Assembly (NCBI GenBank): GCA_003428585.1
Contig: QVQC01000019.1
Coordinates: 1-54,523 of the forward strand
Direction: 5' to 3'
Length of the DNA stretch: 54,523 bases
Origin: Nioella halotolerans
GTDB taxonomy: Bacteria; Pseudomonadota; Alphaproteobacteria; Rhodobacterales; Rhodobacteraceae
Shown: positions 28,228-37,879 of the stretch, piece after piece
Layout: each line of letters begins with the position of its first letter
How positions within the stretch are numbered: the stretch's first letter is position 1
Notes under the pieces: model-generated
Told to the model about the DNA's origin: nothing
The model's database searches: none
What the model saw: the letters and a program-made list of their open reading frames with translations, nothing else
Position numbers and translations under genes: made by a program

Positions 28228-29779
28228 TCACTCGCCCCCCGCGGTCGAAGATCCAGAACAGCGCAAGGCTCAGCCCCAGCAGCAGAAGCGCCGCCGCCTC
28301 GGCGTCATCGGTGCGATAGCTGCCCATCAGGCGAAACATTTCCAGCGGCAGGGTGCCCGATTGCGGCGTGGCGAACAGCGTGATGACCCCCAGGTCGCCC
28401 ATCGCCATCGCCGCCGCCAGCCCCGCGCCAAAGCCGAGCGGCCGCCTGATGCGCGGCAACAGAACATGGCGCAGCCGCGCCCAGCCACCCATTCCAAGTG
28501 ACCGCGCCAGCCGCCCGTGGGACGCCTCCGCCTCCTCGACCGCGGGCACCAGCGCGCGTAGCACGAAAGGCAGCGCGGTCAGCGCATTCACCAGCCCGGT
28601 GACGGGCAGGGCGGAACTGCCGGGGGTCACATGGGGCCGCAGGATTACGAACAGCCCGGTCCCGATCACCAGCGGCGAGACCGCGATGGAAAGCGCCCCT
28701 ATGGTTTCCAGCAGTCCCTTCGCCCGACCCCGCGCAATCAGCAGCGCCATTGGCAGGGCTAGCACGACGGCAAGCGCGGCCGTGGCAAGCGACAAGACGA
28801 CGGAGCGTTCGGCGGCCTGCCAGACGCTGCCCGGCAGCCCCGCCACCCCGGTGACCCCGCGCAGGAAAACGGCGCCAAGCGGCAGCAGAAGGAAGGCCGC
28901 CGACAGCGCGATGACCGCCATGTCGCCCGCCCGCTGCCAGCCGCCCTGTGCGTCGAACCGTTCCAGCGGGCGGTCGAGCCCGGTCCCCATGCCGGCCGGG
29001 AGCGCAACGCGCAGCACCAGAAGCCCGGCCACCACGCAGATCGCCACCTGCACAAGGCCCAGCAACGCCGCGCGGCCAAGGTCGAAATCGTAGCGGAAGG
29101 CTTGGTAGATGGCGAGTTCAACGGTGGTAGACCGCGGCCCGCCGCCAAGGATCAGTGCCACCGCGAAAGACGTGGTGCAGATCAGGAAAATCACCAGGAA
29201 CGCGCCGGGCAGAACCTGCCGCAGCATCGGGCGTTCCATGTGGCGGGCGATGTCGCGCGATGTGAAGCCGAGCGTCGCGGCAAGCCGGAATCGTTCGGCG
29301 GGAATGGCGAGCCAGCCTTGCAGGATCAGCCGCACCGCGAGCGGCAGGTTAAAGAAGACATGCGCCAGGACGATGCCGTGCAGCCCATAGATTTCAATGC
29401 CTTGCAGCCCGAAGACGGCCAGCCCTGCATTGAGCGCCCCCTGCCGCCCGAATATCGCGATCAGGCCGAGGACGGCGACGATCACCGGCAGGATGAACGG
29501 CGCCCCCATCAGCGCGATCAGCGCCGTGCGACCGTGAAACCGCCGCCGGGCAAGGGCGCGGGCGACAGGGATGGCAAGGGCGGTGCTGAACAACGCGGAA
29601 AGCAGCGCCTGCCAGACCGTGAACCGGATCGCGCCATGATCCTGCGGGCCGAGGGCACTTAGCCCCTCCGCCCGCCAGAGCACCGCGCCAAGCGGCCCGA
29701 GAATGGCCAACAGGACGAGCGCGGCAACGCCGGCGCCCGCCCAATGCGCCGCGCCTAGCGGCTGAGCGCGCTCAGCCAT
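28214..29779 (-). CDS. thiP: Thiamine ABC transporter, permease
   Basis: A 521-residue permease made of two fused halves, about 12 helices in total. Each half has an EAA-type cytoplasmic loop (for example EASHGRLARSLGMGGW in the second). This double-length arrangement is that of ThiP and the related iron/Fbp permeases. It overlaps the thiB 3' end by 25 bp. Confidence 0.92.
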   Translation of the reverse strand: MAERAQPLGAAHWAGAGVAALVLLAILGPLGAVLWRAEGLSALGPQDHGAIRFTVWQALLSALFSTALAIPVARALARRRFHGRTALIALMGAPFILPVIVAVLGLIAIFGRQGALNAGLAVFGLQGIEIYGLHGIVLAHVFFNLPLAVRLILQGWLAIPAERFRLAATLGFTSRDIARHMERPMLRQVLPGAFLVIFLICTTSFAVALILGGGPRSTTVELAIYQAFRYDFDLGRAALLGLVQVAICVVAGLLVLRVALPAGMGTGLDRPLERFDAQGGWQRAGDMAVIALSAAFLLLPLGAVFLRGVTGVAGLPGSVWQAAERSVVLSLATAALAVVLALPMALLIARGRAKGLLETIGALSIAVSPLVIGTGLFVILRPHVTPGSSALPVTGLVNALTALPFVLRALVPAVEEAEASHGRLARSLGMGGWARLRHVLLPRIRRPLGFGAGLAAAMAMGDLGVITLFATPQSGTLPLEMFRLMGSYRTDDAEAAALLLLGLSLALFWIFDRGGRVNAAT

Positions 29780-30741
29780 TCTTCCAGCGCCGCGTCGCGC
29801 AGCGCCCGAGCGTCCGCGGCCGGCATAAGCAGCGGGGTCTCCGGCATCACCAGCGTGTCGAACCCGTCGGGCAGATCGCTAGCCGGCAGGGCGGCGGGAT
29901 ACATCCAGTTGGTGGTCGGGATTGCCTCCTGGAACGCGGGGGTCAGCATGAACTCCATGAATTGCCGGGCAAGGGCCATTTCGTTGGTTGTATTGACGAT
30001 TCCGGCAACCTCCACTTGCATGTAGTGGCCCTCGTCGAAGGCGGCGGCGGTGTGGCTGGAATCGTCCTCCGCGATCAGGTGATAGGCGGGCGAGGTGGTG
30101 TAGGACAGCACCATGTCCGCCTCGCCGTCGAGGTAGAGCCCGTAGGCCTCCGACCAGCCGGGCGTGACGGTGACGATGTTGTCGGCCAGCCCTTCCCAGA
30201 TTTCGCCGGCCTCGTTGCCATAGGCGGTTTTCACCCACATCAGCAGGCCAAGGCCGGGGGTGGAGGACCGCGGATCCTGGATAACGATGCGCAGGTTGCT
30301 GGCGGCGAGATCGCGGAAACTGGCCGGGGCATCGGCAAGATCGGTGCCGTGGACGAAGGCGAAATACCCCCAGTCATAGGGGAGGAACTGGGGGTCGTCC
30401 CAAGATATGGGCATGGTGAGGCCCTCGGGGGTGATGCCGTGTTCGGCGATCAGGCCGGAGGCGCGGGCCTGCGCCACGAGGTTGGTATCAAGGCCGAGCA
30501 CCACGTCGGCCTCCGTCCGGTCGCCTTCCAGCTGCAGCCGCGACAGCAGGGCCGCGCCGTCACCGGCGCCGATGAATTGCAGGTCGCAATCGCAGGTCGC
30601 CTCGAAGGCCTCCTCGATCACCGGGCCGGGGCCCCACTCGGCGGTGAAACTGTCGTAAGTATACACAGTCAATACAGAATCCTGCGCGGACGCCATGCTG
30701 GCGACAAGGGCAAGTCCCGTGGCGATGATGGGTGATTTCAT
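29755..30741 (-). CDS. thiB: Thiamine/TPP-binding periplasmic protein
   Basis: A 328-residue periplasmic binding protein with a signal peptide (residues 1-19, cut near MASAQ). The start of the mature part (LTVYTYDSFTAEWGPG) and the CDCDLQFIGAGDG region are typical of ThiB. It catches thiamine, TMP or TPP for ThiPQ. GGAGGAAGTG precedes the ATG. Control by the upstream TPP riboswitch is expected. Confidence 0.94.
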   Translation of the reverse strand: MKSPIIATGLALVASMASAQDSVLTVYTYDSFTAEWGPGPVIEEAFEATCDCDLQFIGAGDGAALLSRLQLEGDRTEADVVLGLDTNLVAQARASGLIAEHGITPEGLTMPISWDDPQFLPYDWGYFAFVHGTDLADAPASFRDLAASNLRIVIQDPRSSTPGLGLLMWVKTAYGNEAGEIWEGLADNIVTVTPGWSEAYGLYLDGEADMVLSYTTSPAYHLIAEDDSSHTAAAFDEGHYMQVEVAGIVNTTNEMALARQFMEFMLTPAFQEAIPTTNWMYPAALPASDLPDGFDTLVMPETPLLMPAADARALRDAALEEWLSALSR

Positions 30742-30743
30742 GT

Positions 30744-30779
30744 CACTTCCTCCAATACGCGACGGGCGGTGGAGAAGTG
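30744..30779 (-). promoter_or_regulatory. Candidate helix hiding the thiB ribosome site
   Basis: In the thiB leader, CACTTCTCC (complement of 30771-30779) can pair with the ribosome site GGAGGAAGTG (complement of 30744-30753) with one bulged base. This fits translational control by the TPP riboswitch next to it. No T-tract terminator lies between riboswitch and gene. Confidence 0.5.
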
Positions 30780-30795
30780 GCGAAAGCTTCGCTTG

Positions 30796-30877
30796 ACCTT
30801 CCCTCCGCCGGTCCTAACCGGTTCAGGTTCAACGGGTTCGCGTCATGCATCTCAGGCCTTGCGGCCACCCCGAGGTA
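30796..30877 (-). ncRNA. TPP riboswitch (THI element)
   Basis: On the minus strand the conserved blocks occur in order: CGGGGTGGCC, then GCCTGAGATG, then ACCCGTTGAACCTGAACCGG and a final GGCGGAGGGAAGG. The CTGAGA and GAACCTGA cores that bind the pyrimidine and pyrophosphate are intact. It precedes thiBPQ. Confidence 0.93.
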
Positions 30878-30924
30878 TCAGTGGAGGTAACGCAGAACCG
30901 TCGCCGCGGCAAGGGCGAACGCCC

Positions 30925-30982
30925 CCGAAAACAGGGGGGTGCCCCCCGTACACCCCCCGTGCACCCCCTGTGCACCATGCGT
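30925..30982. repeat. 11-bp tandem repeat array with C/G runs
   Basis: Four imperfect 11-bp units lie head to tail at 30939-30949, 30950-30960, 30961-30971 and 30972-30982, with consensus GCACCCCCCGT. A further C5 run (about 30922-30926) and a G6 run (30934-30939) precede them and can pair with the array. On the minus strand this gives several runs of five or six G. It lies after the gst stop codon and before the TPP riboswitch, both on the minus strand. Confidence 0.75.
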
Positions 30983-30996
30983 GCAGACAAAACGCC

Positions 30997-31587
30997 TCAG
31001 GCGGCGGCGGCCCGGGCGTAGGCGGGGCGGTCGAACATCATCGCGCCGAAATCGTGCAGCCGGTCATCGACGATCGGAAACTTCGCCGCCACCGCCCAGC
31101 GCAGGCAATGGGCCAGCAGGATGTCGGCGATAGTCATCGTCGCGCCCATCAGGAAGGGGCCGGTTTCGGACATGCGTGGCAGAAGGTGGTGCTGGCTTTG
31201 TTCGAATTCCCACTTCAGGCTGTCCTTGATCGCGGGAACGCGGTGTTCTTCGGGCAGGACGAAGCTGTGGCGCGCGGCCATCCAGAGAAGCTGGTCGAAC
31301 TCCTCATGCACCAACTGGGTCAGCGCGTCCTGATGGGCGCGGTCGATGGTGCCCGGCGCGAAGGCGAGGCCGGCGTGACGGTCGGCAAGATAGGTCATGA
31401 TGGCCAGCGAATCGGTGATCGGCACCCCGTCCACCACCAGCACCGGCACCTTGCCCGCCGGGTTGACGGCGACAACGGCCGGGTCGCGCGGCGGGGCGTT
31501 CACATGTTCGTAGGGCTGGCCCAGTTCCTCCAGCATCCAGAGCACGCGAAAGGCGCGGGTCTGGGTGTTGCCGATGACCTTGTACAT
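30997..31587 (-). CDS. Glutathione S-transferase family protein
   Basis: A 196-residue GST. The N-terminal thioredoxin fold shows NTQTRAFRVLWMLEEL and the cis-proline segment AGKVPVLVVDG, then DSLAIMTYLAD for glutathione binding. The C-terminal domain is helical with MTIADILLAHCL. Substrates are unknown. AAGGAGG precedes the ATG at 31587; the upstream extension to 31659 lacks a ribosome site. It is distinct from the GST at 23.5 kb. Confidence 0.88.
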   Translation of the reverse strand: MYKVIGNTQTRAFRVLWMLEELGQPYEHVNAPPRDPAVVAVNPAGKVPVLVVDGVPITDSLAIMTYLADRHAGLAFAPGTIDRAHQDALTQLVHEEFDQLLWMAARHSFVLPEEHRVPAIKDSLKWEFEQSQHHLLPRMSETGPFLMGATMTIADILLAHCLRWAVAAKFPIVDDRLHDFGAMMFDRPAYARAAAA

Positions 31588-31863
31588 CGTCTGCCTCCTT
31601 GTTGCTGCGCCGCAGTCTGGCCCGGCGCGCGCGGGGCGTCCAGTGGCGGTGTCGTGCAATGTTGGGGGGTAGGCCGTTGCCCATGCGCGCCCCCAAGAAT
31701 TCCCGGGGTCCAGCGGGATCCGGGTGCCATGTCCGTCCCTTTCAGATGAGCGTGTTCACGAGCCTGATGAGTGGACGCATCAGAGCGGTGAACGCCTGCT
31801 TGCGGGGTTTTCAGGCGGTGCGCATCCGGTCCCGATCGGTGGCGACGCGCCATGATGCCGGCC
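31588..31863. other. Intergenic region without a supported gene
   Basis: I see no convincing coding frame between gst and holA. Two short inverted repeats occur: CTGATG with CATCAG around 31763-31782, and CGCCTG with CAGGCG around 31794-31818. Neither has a T-tract on the minus strand. It should hold the gst promoter. Confidence 0.5.
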
Positions 31864-32895
31864 CTACCGCATCCGGTCCGCGACCGTGGCCAGCCGGATC
31901 AGCACCCGTTCCAGAAGCGCGGCCTGCGGCGCCTGCTGGCTGGAGCGCAGGGTGAGGTCCGCCTCCACCAGCGCCTGGATCGCCTGTTCCAGCCGCTGCG
32001 CCCCCCAGCGGCCCGCCTGCCGCACGAGGCGGTCGCGGCGCGGGCCATAGACCGGCGGGCGCAGCGCGCCGACCCCGGCGGAGGGTCCGTTCGGGTGAAT
32101 CGCGGCGGCGTGCAGGGTGCGAAAATGGCGCAGGGCCATGATCGCCAGCGTCACCGGTGCGACGCCTTGACCGGTCAGCTTCTGCATCAGCGCGCCGATC
32201 CGGGCGACCTCGCCCTCGGCGGCGGCGTGGATGATATCGTCCATCCCCGCCTCTATCGTGGCGGGCGCGCAGGCGGCGACATCCTCGACGCCGACCGGGG
32301 CGGGATCGCCCAGCTTGTAGAGTGACAGTTTTTCCACCGTCTGGCGGAAATCGCCGGGATCGAGCTGATTGGCCAGCAGGGTCAACTGCCCCGAGGCGTC
32401 GCGGTCGATACGTGTCACCCCCGCCTTGGCCAATGTCTCCTCGATCTCCGCCCGGCTGGGCGGATCGTCGTAGAGGCCGATCGCGTAGGCGCGCTTGTGC
32501 GTCTCGAAGAGCTTGCGCAGCGCCGATTTGGCCGGCAGCGACCGCGGCGCGGTAACGATGATCTGGGCATCGCCCGGCTGCCAGTCCTTCAACGCCTCGC
32601 CGATCACCGGGGCAAGGCCGTCGGCGGCATCTTCGACGAAGGCGACGCGCGGGCCGGGGAAGAAGCCCACGGCTTTCACCGCATCGAGCAGCAGGGCCTT
32701 GTCGCCACGCAGGTCGCCGGCCGGAATGCGGGTCAGGCGCATCTCCTCCTCGGCGCCGGGGCCAAGAAGCCTGCCGATCACATCCTGCCGCCGGATTGCC
32801 ACGCGCATCGCGTCGGCACCGAAAATCAGCAGCCCGGCGGCATCGGGGTCGGGCTTGGCGAAATAGGCGGTCGCGTCTCGGGCCGAAAGCTTCAT
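31864..32895 (-). CDS. holA: DNA polymerase III subunit delta
   Basis: A 343-residue clamp-loader delta subunit. It has the family order: an N-terminal Rossmann-like part with GLLIFGADAMRV, a segment GFFPGPRVAFVED, then C-terminal helices with QTVEKLSLY and a final collar domain. Delta opens the beta sliding clamp during replication. It starts with a 4-bp overlap on the lptE stop, the third gene of leuS-lptE-holA. The frame is open upstream to 33324 but that is a shadow of lptE. Confidence 0.92.
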   Translation of the reverse strand: MKLSARDATAYFAKPDPDAAGLLIFGADAMRVAIRRQDVIGRLLGPGAEEEMRLTRIPAGDLRGDKALLLDAVKAVGFFPGPRVAFVEDAADGLAPVIGEALKDWQPGDAQIIVTAPRSLPAKSALRKLFETHKRAYAIGLYDDPPSRAEIEETLAKAGVTRIDRDASGQLTLLANQLDPGDFRQTVEKLSLYKLGDPAPVGVEDVAACAPATIEAGMDDIIHAAAEGEVARIGALMQKLTGQGVAPVTLAIMALRHFRTLHAAAIHPNGPSAGVGALRPPVYGPRRDRLVRQAGRWGAQRLEQAIQALVEADLTLRSSQQAPQAALLERVLIRLATVADRMR

Positions 32896-33383
32896 GACCA
32901 GCGGGCGGAGGCGGCGAGCAGCCGCGACATCAGCTGATCGGCCAGCGCGGTCATCAGCCGATCCTCCGCATCGCGGCGGGCCGCGGCGGTGGCGACCGGC
33001 GTGAAGGTGGTGGAATAGGCGGTGAAGGTCGAGACCTCGCCGGCCAGAGGCTCCGCCCCGGTGGCCAACTCGGTCAGGGTGAAGCGCACCGTGCCGGCGA
33101 TATTGATCCGGGTGACGTCGTTGGTACCGCTGATGGCGAGCCCCGATTCGGTCGTCTCGATCCGGTAATCGAGGCGATAGGTTTCCGCCCGCGGGCGGCC
33201 CAGCCTCTCCTCCAGCCGCGCCACCAGCTGAAAGCCGAGCCGCGTATCGGGGGCGGCGACGCGCACCTGCCCGCGCAACGCCTGCCCGTTGCCGCCGGGA
33301 CCGTAGACCGGGGCAAAGCCGCAACCCGCCAGCGGGGCGACGGCCAGCAGGGTCAGGACATGGCGGCGGTCAGATGACGACAT
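32892..33383 (-). CDS. lptE: LPS-assembly lipoprotein LptE
   Basis: A 163-residue outer-membrane lipoprotein. The signal ends in lipobox LAGC (C21), followed at once by the GFAPVYG motif typical of alphaproteobacterial LptE. It plugs the LptD barrel that inserts lipopolysaccharide at the cell surface. It overlaps the leuS 3' end by 14 bp and the holA start by 4 bp; this gene order is conserved in the group. Confidence 0.9.
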   Translation of the reverse strand: MSSSDRRHVLTLLAVAPLAGCGFAPVYGPGGNGQALRGQVRVAAPDTRLGFQLVARLEERLGRPRAETYRLDYRIETTESGLAISGTNDVTRINIAGTVRFTLTELATGAEPLAGEVSTFTAYSTTFTPVATAAARRDAEDRLMTALADQLMSRLLAASARWS

Positions 33384-35928
33384 TGACGATACGGCCCGGC
33401 ACGACGATGAGCTTCTTGGGTTGGCCCCCGTCGAGGGCCTTCACAACAGCGTTGTCCGCGAGCGCGATCTTTTCAACCTCTTCCTTCGCCATGTCCTTGG
33501 CGACCGTGATTTCCGACCGGCGCTTGCCGTTGATCTGGATCGGCAGGGTAACGGTGTTCTCGACCAGCATCGCCTCGTCGGCCACGGGCCAGGGCGCATC
33601 GGCCAGCAGGCCTGTGCCACCCAGCATGGTCCAGATCTCTTCGGACAAATGCGGGGTCATCGGCGACATGAGCTGCGCCAGCGTGCGCGCGGCCTTCCGG
33701 CGGGCCCCGCTCCCGGCGGTGGATTTGGCCAGCGTCGCGGTGAAGGCATAGAGCCGGGCGATGGCGGCGTTGAAGCCGAAGCTCTCGATGCCGAGGGTCA
33801 CGTCGCGGATCGTCTTGTGCATCTCGCGCAGGAGCGCCTCATCCGCGTCACCCGCCGCGTCTTCGGCCTTGGCGATGTCCGAGGCGAGGCGCCAGACGCG
33901 GGCAAGGTGCTTGTGCGCCGCCTCGGCCCCGGCGGCGGTCCACTCCACGTCGCGTTCCGGTGGGCTGTCCGAGAGGACGAACCAGCGCGCGGTGTCGGCG
34001 CCGTGATCGGCGATGATGGTCATCGGGTCGACGACGTTGCGCTTGGATTTCGACATCTTGGCAGACGGGATGACCTCCACCGCTTCACCCGTCGCGCCGA
34101 GCCTTGCGCCGCTTTCATGCACCTCCACGTCCTCGGGGAAGTGATACACGGGCCGGTCGTTTTCGTCGCGTGTGACATAGATCGCGTGCGTCACCATCCC
34201 TTGCGTGAACAGCGCGTCGAAGGGTTCCTTCGATGTCTCCGGCAGGTGGCCGCAGATATGCATCGCGCGGGCGAAGAACCGCGAATAGAGCAGGTGCAGG
34301 ATCGCGTGTTCGATACCGCCGATATACTGGTCGACGTTCATCCAGTACTCGGCCTCTGCCAGATCGGTGGGCGTGGTCGCGCGCGGCGCCGTGAAGCGGG
34401 CGAAATACCACGACGAATCAACGAAGGTATCCATCGTGTCGGTTTCGCGCCTTGCCGTCTGGCCGCAGGCGGGGCAGGCGCAGTCGCGCCACGTGGGGTG
34501 GCGGTCCAGCGGGTTGCCGGGAATGTCGAAGCTGACATCCTCGGGCAGTTCAATCGGCAGGTTTTCCTTTTTCTCGGGCACCACGCCGCAGGCGTCGCAA
34601 TGCACCACGGGAATCGGGCAGCCCCAGTAGCGTTGGCGGCTGAGGCCCCAGTCGCGCAGGCGATACTTGGTGACGCCGGTGCCGAGGCCCTTGTCTTCCA
34701 TGTAGTCGATTGTGGCGTCGATCGCCTCTTGCCCGGTTGCCACGTCGAGCCCGGTAAAGTGGTTCAGCCATTTAACCTTTTCGGTCTTGGGCGGCACGAA
34801 GGCGGTGTCGGTGACCGGTTCGGGGCTGTCCAGCGCCTCGAACGTGTCGATCACCGGCAGGTCATACTTGCGGCAGAAATCGAGGTCGCGCTGGTCATGG
34901 GCGGGCACGCCGAAGATCGCGCCGGTGCCGTAATCCATCAGAATGAAATTGGCGACCCAGACGGGAACCTGCCAGTCCGGGTTCAGCGGGTGGCGCGCGC
35001 GCAGCCCGGTGTCAACGCCCAGTTTATCTGCCTTTTCAATGGCTTCCTCTGTGGTGCCGCCCTTGCGCATCTCGGCCACCTTGGCGGCGAGATCTGGGTT
35101 TTCCGCCTCCAGCGCGCGTGTCAGCGGGTGGTCGGGCGACAGGCCGATGAAGCTGGCCCCCATCAGCGTGTCGGGCCGGGTGGTGTAGACCTCGACCTTG
35201 TCGCGCCCGTGGGCGGGGTCGACCAGATCCCACGAGAATTGCAGCCCGCGCGACCGCCCGATCCAGTTTTCCTGCATCAGCCGCACCTTGGCGGGCCAGT
35301 CATCCAGCGTATCCAGCGCGTCCAGCAACTCGCCCGAGAAATCGGAGATCTTGAAGAACCACTGCGTCAGTTCGCGCCGTTCCACCAGCGCACCGGAGCG
35401 CCAGCCGCGCCCGTCCTCGACCTGTTCGTTGGCCAGAACGGTCATGTCCACCGGGTCCCAGTTCACGACCGCGTTCTTGCGGTAGACCAGCCCTTTTTCG
35501 AGGAAATCGAGGAACAGCGCCTGTTGCTGACCATAGTATTCCGGGTCGCAGGTGGCGAACATGCGCGACCAGTCGATGCCGAAGCCAAGCGGCTTCATCT
35601 GCTCGACCATCGTGGCAATATTGTCGTAGGTCCATGTCTTGGGGTGTCCACCGCTCGCCATGGCGGCGTTTTCGGCGGGCATCCCGAAGGCGTCGAAACC
35701 CATCGGGTGCAGCACGTTGTGTCCCGTCGCCTTCTTGTAGCGCGCGATCACGTCGCCCATCGTGTAGTTGCGCACATGGCCGATATGGATGCGCCCCGAG
35801 GGGTAGGGGAACATTTCCAGCACGTAGTATTTCGGCTTCGTCTCGTCGCGGGTGGCAAGGAAGGTGCCGGCCGTGTCCCAGGCTTTCTGCCATTTCGGTT
35901 CGATCACGCCGGGGTCGTAGCGGTCCAT
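33370..35928 (-). CDS. leuS: Leucyl-tRNA synthetase
   Basis: An 852-residue class-I synthetase of normal length. It shows HIGH (HIGH at 48-51), the CP1 editing domain in the middle and KMSKS (AKMSKSKRN) in the C-terminal third, plus a zinc-like CDACG/CPACG pair near residue 450-490. It charges tRNA-Leu. AAGGACAG precedes the ATG at 35928. It is followed by lptE and holA. The 1067-residue open frame on the other strand is a shadow. Confidence 0.97.
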   Translation of the reverse strand: MDRYDPGVIEPKWQKAWDTAGTFLATRDETKPKYYVLEMFPYPSGRIHIGHVRNYTMGDVIARYKKATGHNVLHPMGFDAFGMPAENAAMASGGHPKTWTYDNIATMVEQMKPLGFGIDWSRMFATCDPEYYGQQQALFLDFLEKGLVYRKNAVVNWDPVDMTVLANEQVEDGRGWRSGALVERRELTQWFFKISDFSGELLDALDTLDDWPAKVRLMQENWIGRSRGLQFSWDLVDPAHGRDKVEVYTTRPDTLMGASFIGLSPDHPLTRALEAENPDLAAKVAEMRKGGTTEEAIEKADKLGVDTGLRARHPLNPDWQVPVWVANFILMDYGTGAIFGVPAHDQRDLDFCRKYDLPVIDTFEALDSPEPVTDTAFVPPKTEKVKWLNHFTGLDVATGQEAIDATIDYMEDKGLGTGVTKYRLRDWGLSRQRYWGCPIPVVHCDACGVVPEKKENLPIELPEDVSFDIPGNPLDRHPTWRDCACPACGQTARRETDTMDTFVDSSWYFARFTAPRATTPTDLAEAEYWMNVDQYIGGIEHAILHLLYSRFFARAMHICGHLPETSKEPFDALFTQGMVTHAIYVTRDENDRPVYHFPEDVEVHESGARLGATGEAVEVIPSAKMSKSKRNVVDPMTIIADHGADTARWFVLSDSPPERDVEWTAAGAEAAHKHLARVWRLASDIAKAEDAAGDADEALLREMHKTIRDVTLGIESFGFNAAIARLYAFTATLAKSTAGSGARRKAARTLAQLMSPMTPHLSEEIWTMLGGTGLLADAPWPVADEAMLVENTVTLPIQINGKRRSEITVAKDMAKEEVEKIALADNAVVKALDGGQPKKLIVVPGRIVNVVI

Positions 35929-35955
35929 GTGCTGTCCTTGTCGTCTGGGATCACG

Positions 35956-35986
35956 AAAACGCCGGGCGCGAGGGCCCGGCGTGTGT
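35956..35986 (-). terminator. Rho-independent terminator after the DUF3576 gene
   Basis: On the minus strand ACGCCGGGC pairs with GCCCGGCGT around a short loop and is followed by TTTTCG. It lies 25 bp after the DUF3576 stop and just before leuS, so it separates the two transcription units. Confidence 0.75.
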
Positions 35987-36009
35987 TTAGGCAGGATACG
36001 GCGCGGAAT

Positions 36010-36507
36010 CTAGAGGTCGCCGTCGCGAATCCGAATCTGGCGCGCACGGGTCAGGATGGCATCTTCCACGGAGCGGGCGGTTTCGCGCCCGACGGCGCCA
36101 CTACGCGACTGCAGCGCGACGCGCAGGCTGCGCGCGTCAAGCGCGGGGTCGGTGATGTAGACGGTCGCGCGGAAGGCGCGGTTGCCGCCCGGGGGCGTGC
36201 CATACCCGTAGACGATGACGCCGGAAAACGGGTCCGCCGCCTCGATCGGCATGAAATCGAGGATTTCCAGCGAGGCGTTCCACAGGTAGCGGTTGACCTC
36301 GACCGTCACGTTCGGGTCGTCGACATTGGTGAACAGGTCCCAGATCGTTTCGCGGTCGGGGTCGGCGATGGCGCCGGATTCGACCAGCTGGTCGCGGGTT
36401 TCGGGGTTCATGGGTCGGTTGATCGACTCGCCGACGCCGCTGTCGCAGCCCGACAGCACAGCAAGTGCCAGAAGTGCTGCCGTGATCTTGCCGGTCGGTC
36501 CCATCAT
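36010..36507 (-). CDS. DUF3576 lipoprotein
   Basis: A 165-residue predicted lipoprotein: signal with lipobox LSGC (C21), then a soluble domain with YLWNASLEILDFMPIEAADP and GGVIVY-like GVIVYGYG segments typical of DUF3576. The function is unknown; the family sits next to leuS in many alphaproteobacteria and may act in envelope maintenance. I use the ATG at 36507; the frame runs to 36627 but without a signal sequence there. Divergent from the porin. Confidence 0.85.
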   Translation of the reverse strand: MMGPTGKITAALLALAVLSGCDSGVGESINRPMNPETRDQLVESGAIADPDRETIWDLFTNVDDPNVTVEVNRYLWNASLEILDFMPIEAADPFSGVIVYGYGTPPGGNRAFRATVYITDPALDARSLRVALQSRSGAVGRETARSVEDAILTRARQIRIRDGDL

Positions 36508-36724
36508 GTCGCGCCTCGCCAATCTGATGTCACAGGCTGCCCGTGGACAGCCACGCCCTTGGTATCGCAGGGTCATATGCGCGGCAAGGGTCTTCACGAT
36601 ACGGGGCGCGCGGGCAGAGTGTGACATGTCTGCACCATAGCCGTTTGAAGATATCAGGCGGCCTTTGCCGTTTCTTGCATTCCGCGGACCAAAAGACGAG
36701 GAAGAGGCATACCCAACGCGGATT

Positions 36725-36744
36725 CCCCGGTTGGGGAGTTTTTA
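36725..36744 (+). promoter_or_regulatory. Hairpin with T-tract in the porin leader
   Basis: CCCC (36725-36728) pairs with GGGG (36733-36736) around GGTT and is followed by AGTTTTTA. The ribosome site GAGGG starts only about 14 bases further on. It may be a leader attenuator, a 5' stabilising hairpin or a chance element. Confidence 0.4.
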
Positions 36745-36762
36745 TCTAACGAGGGAAAAACC

Positions 36763-37854
36763 ATGAAAAAGGTTCTTTTCGCCACGACCGCGCTTGTCGC
36801 AACTGCCGGCGTTGCCTCCGCCGACATCACCCTTTCCGGCTCCGCCGAAATGGGGATCATGGGCGGCAGCTACGGCGGTGTCCTGCAAACCGCAGCGGAC
36901 CCGAACGCACAGTTCCACACCGACATCGACGTGACCTTCACCATGTCCGGTGAAACCGACAACGGCCTGACCTTCGGTGCAACCGTCGATCTGGACGAAA
37001 ACGGCGCCTTTGCCGCGAACACCCAAGGCGGTGAAACCATCTTCATCTCCGGCAACTTCGGCACGCTGACCATGGGCGACACCGATGGCGCATTCGACTG
37101 GGCCATGTCGGAAGTTCCGGTTGGCTCCGGCTCGCTGACCGACGCATCGACCGTGCACGCTGGCTTCAACGCCAACAGCGGCTTTGACGGCGTGTATGAC
37201 GGCCAGATCCTGCGCTACGACCACTCCATCGGCGGCTTCGGCTTCGGCATCTCGATCGAACTCGACGACGCAGACGGCACGTCGCACGTTCTGAGCCTGC
37301 CGATCGGCACCACCGCTCTGTTGGCCAACGCGGCCGGCACCGGCCCCGTCGGCTCGACGCCTGTTGCCTTCGCCGCAACCGACAGCGCGGATCCGATCAT
37401 CGGCCTCGGTCTGACCTACACCGCGAACCTTGGCGGGACCGACGTGAACTTCGGCCTTGGCTACCAGACCATGGGCATCACCGTCGGTGCTGTCAGCGCG
37501 GATCCCAGCGTCCTCGGCCTCAGCGTCGGCACCACCGTGTCCGGTATTTCGCTCGGCCTGAACTACTCCACCACCGACTATGACGTTGCTGGTCTCTCGG
37601 ATCAGACGCACATGGGCATCGGCGCAAGCTACACCATGGATGCGATCACCGTCGGCGTGAACTACGGCCAGTACAACGATCGTTATGGCGCATCTGGCTT
37701 TGACGCCTCCGGTGTCGGTCTTTCCGCTGGCTACGACCTTGGCGGCGGCGCATCGATCCTGTTCGGCTACGCAACCGACAGCATCGAGAACCCGGCCGGT
37801 GTCGAACTGTACGAAACCGACCAGTGGACGCTCGGCGTGTCCATGTCCTTCTAA
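36763..37854 (+). CDS. Outer-membrane porin (Rhodobacter type)
   Basis: A 363-residue porin. It has a signal peptide (1-20, MKKVLFATTALVATAGVASA) and a mature part with alternating strands of a 16-stranded trimeric barrel; the protein ends in phenylalanine (VSMSF), the usual outer-membrane insertion signal. Codon use is strongly biased to frequent codons (GGC, ACC, GAC), which suggests high expression. It forms a diffusion channel. Divergent from the DUF3576 gene; a terminator follows. Confidence 0.93.
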   Translation: MKKVLFATTALVATAGVASADITLSGSAEMGIMGGSYGGVLQTAADPNAQFHTDIDVTFTMSGETDNGLTFGATVDLDENGAFAANTQGGETIFISGNFGTLTMGDTDGAFDWAMSEVPVGSGSLTDASTVHAGFNANSGFDGVYDGQILRYDHSIGGFGFGISIELDDADGTSHVLSLPIGTTALLANAAGTGPVGSTPVAFAATDSADPIIGLGLTYTANLGGTDVNFGLGYQTMGITVGAVSADPSVLGLSVGTTVSGISLGLNYSTTDYDVAGLSDQTHMGIGASYTMDAITVGVNYGQYNDRYGASGFDASGVGLSAGYDLGGGASILFGYATDSIENPAGVELYETDQWTLGVSMSF

Positions 37855-37879
37855 TCCACCCGGATTACTTGGTAAGGGA

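Noticed and set aside
31599..31955. Plus-strand open frame between gst and holA
   Set aside because: No ribosome site, low-complexity Arg/Pro/Ala sequence, and it runs antisense into holA.
33421..36624. 1067-codon open frame on the plus strand
   Set aside because: It is antisense to leuS and the DUF3576 gene. Long open frames on the opposite strand are expected in GC-rich genes, and its Arg/His/Gly-rich sequence has no domain.
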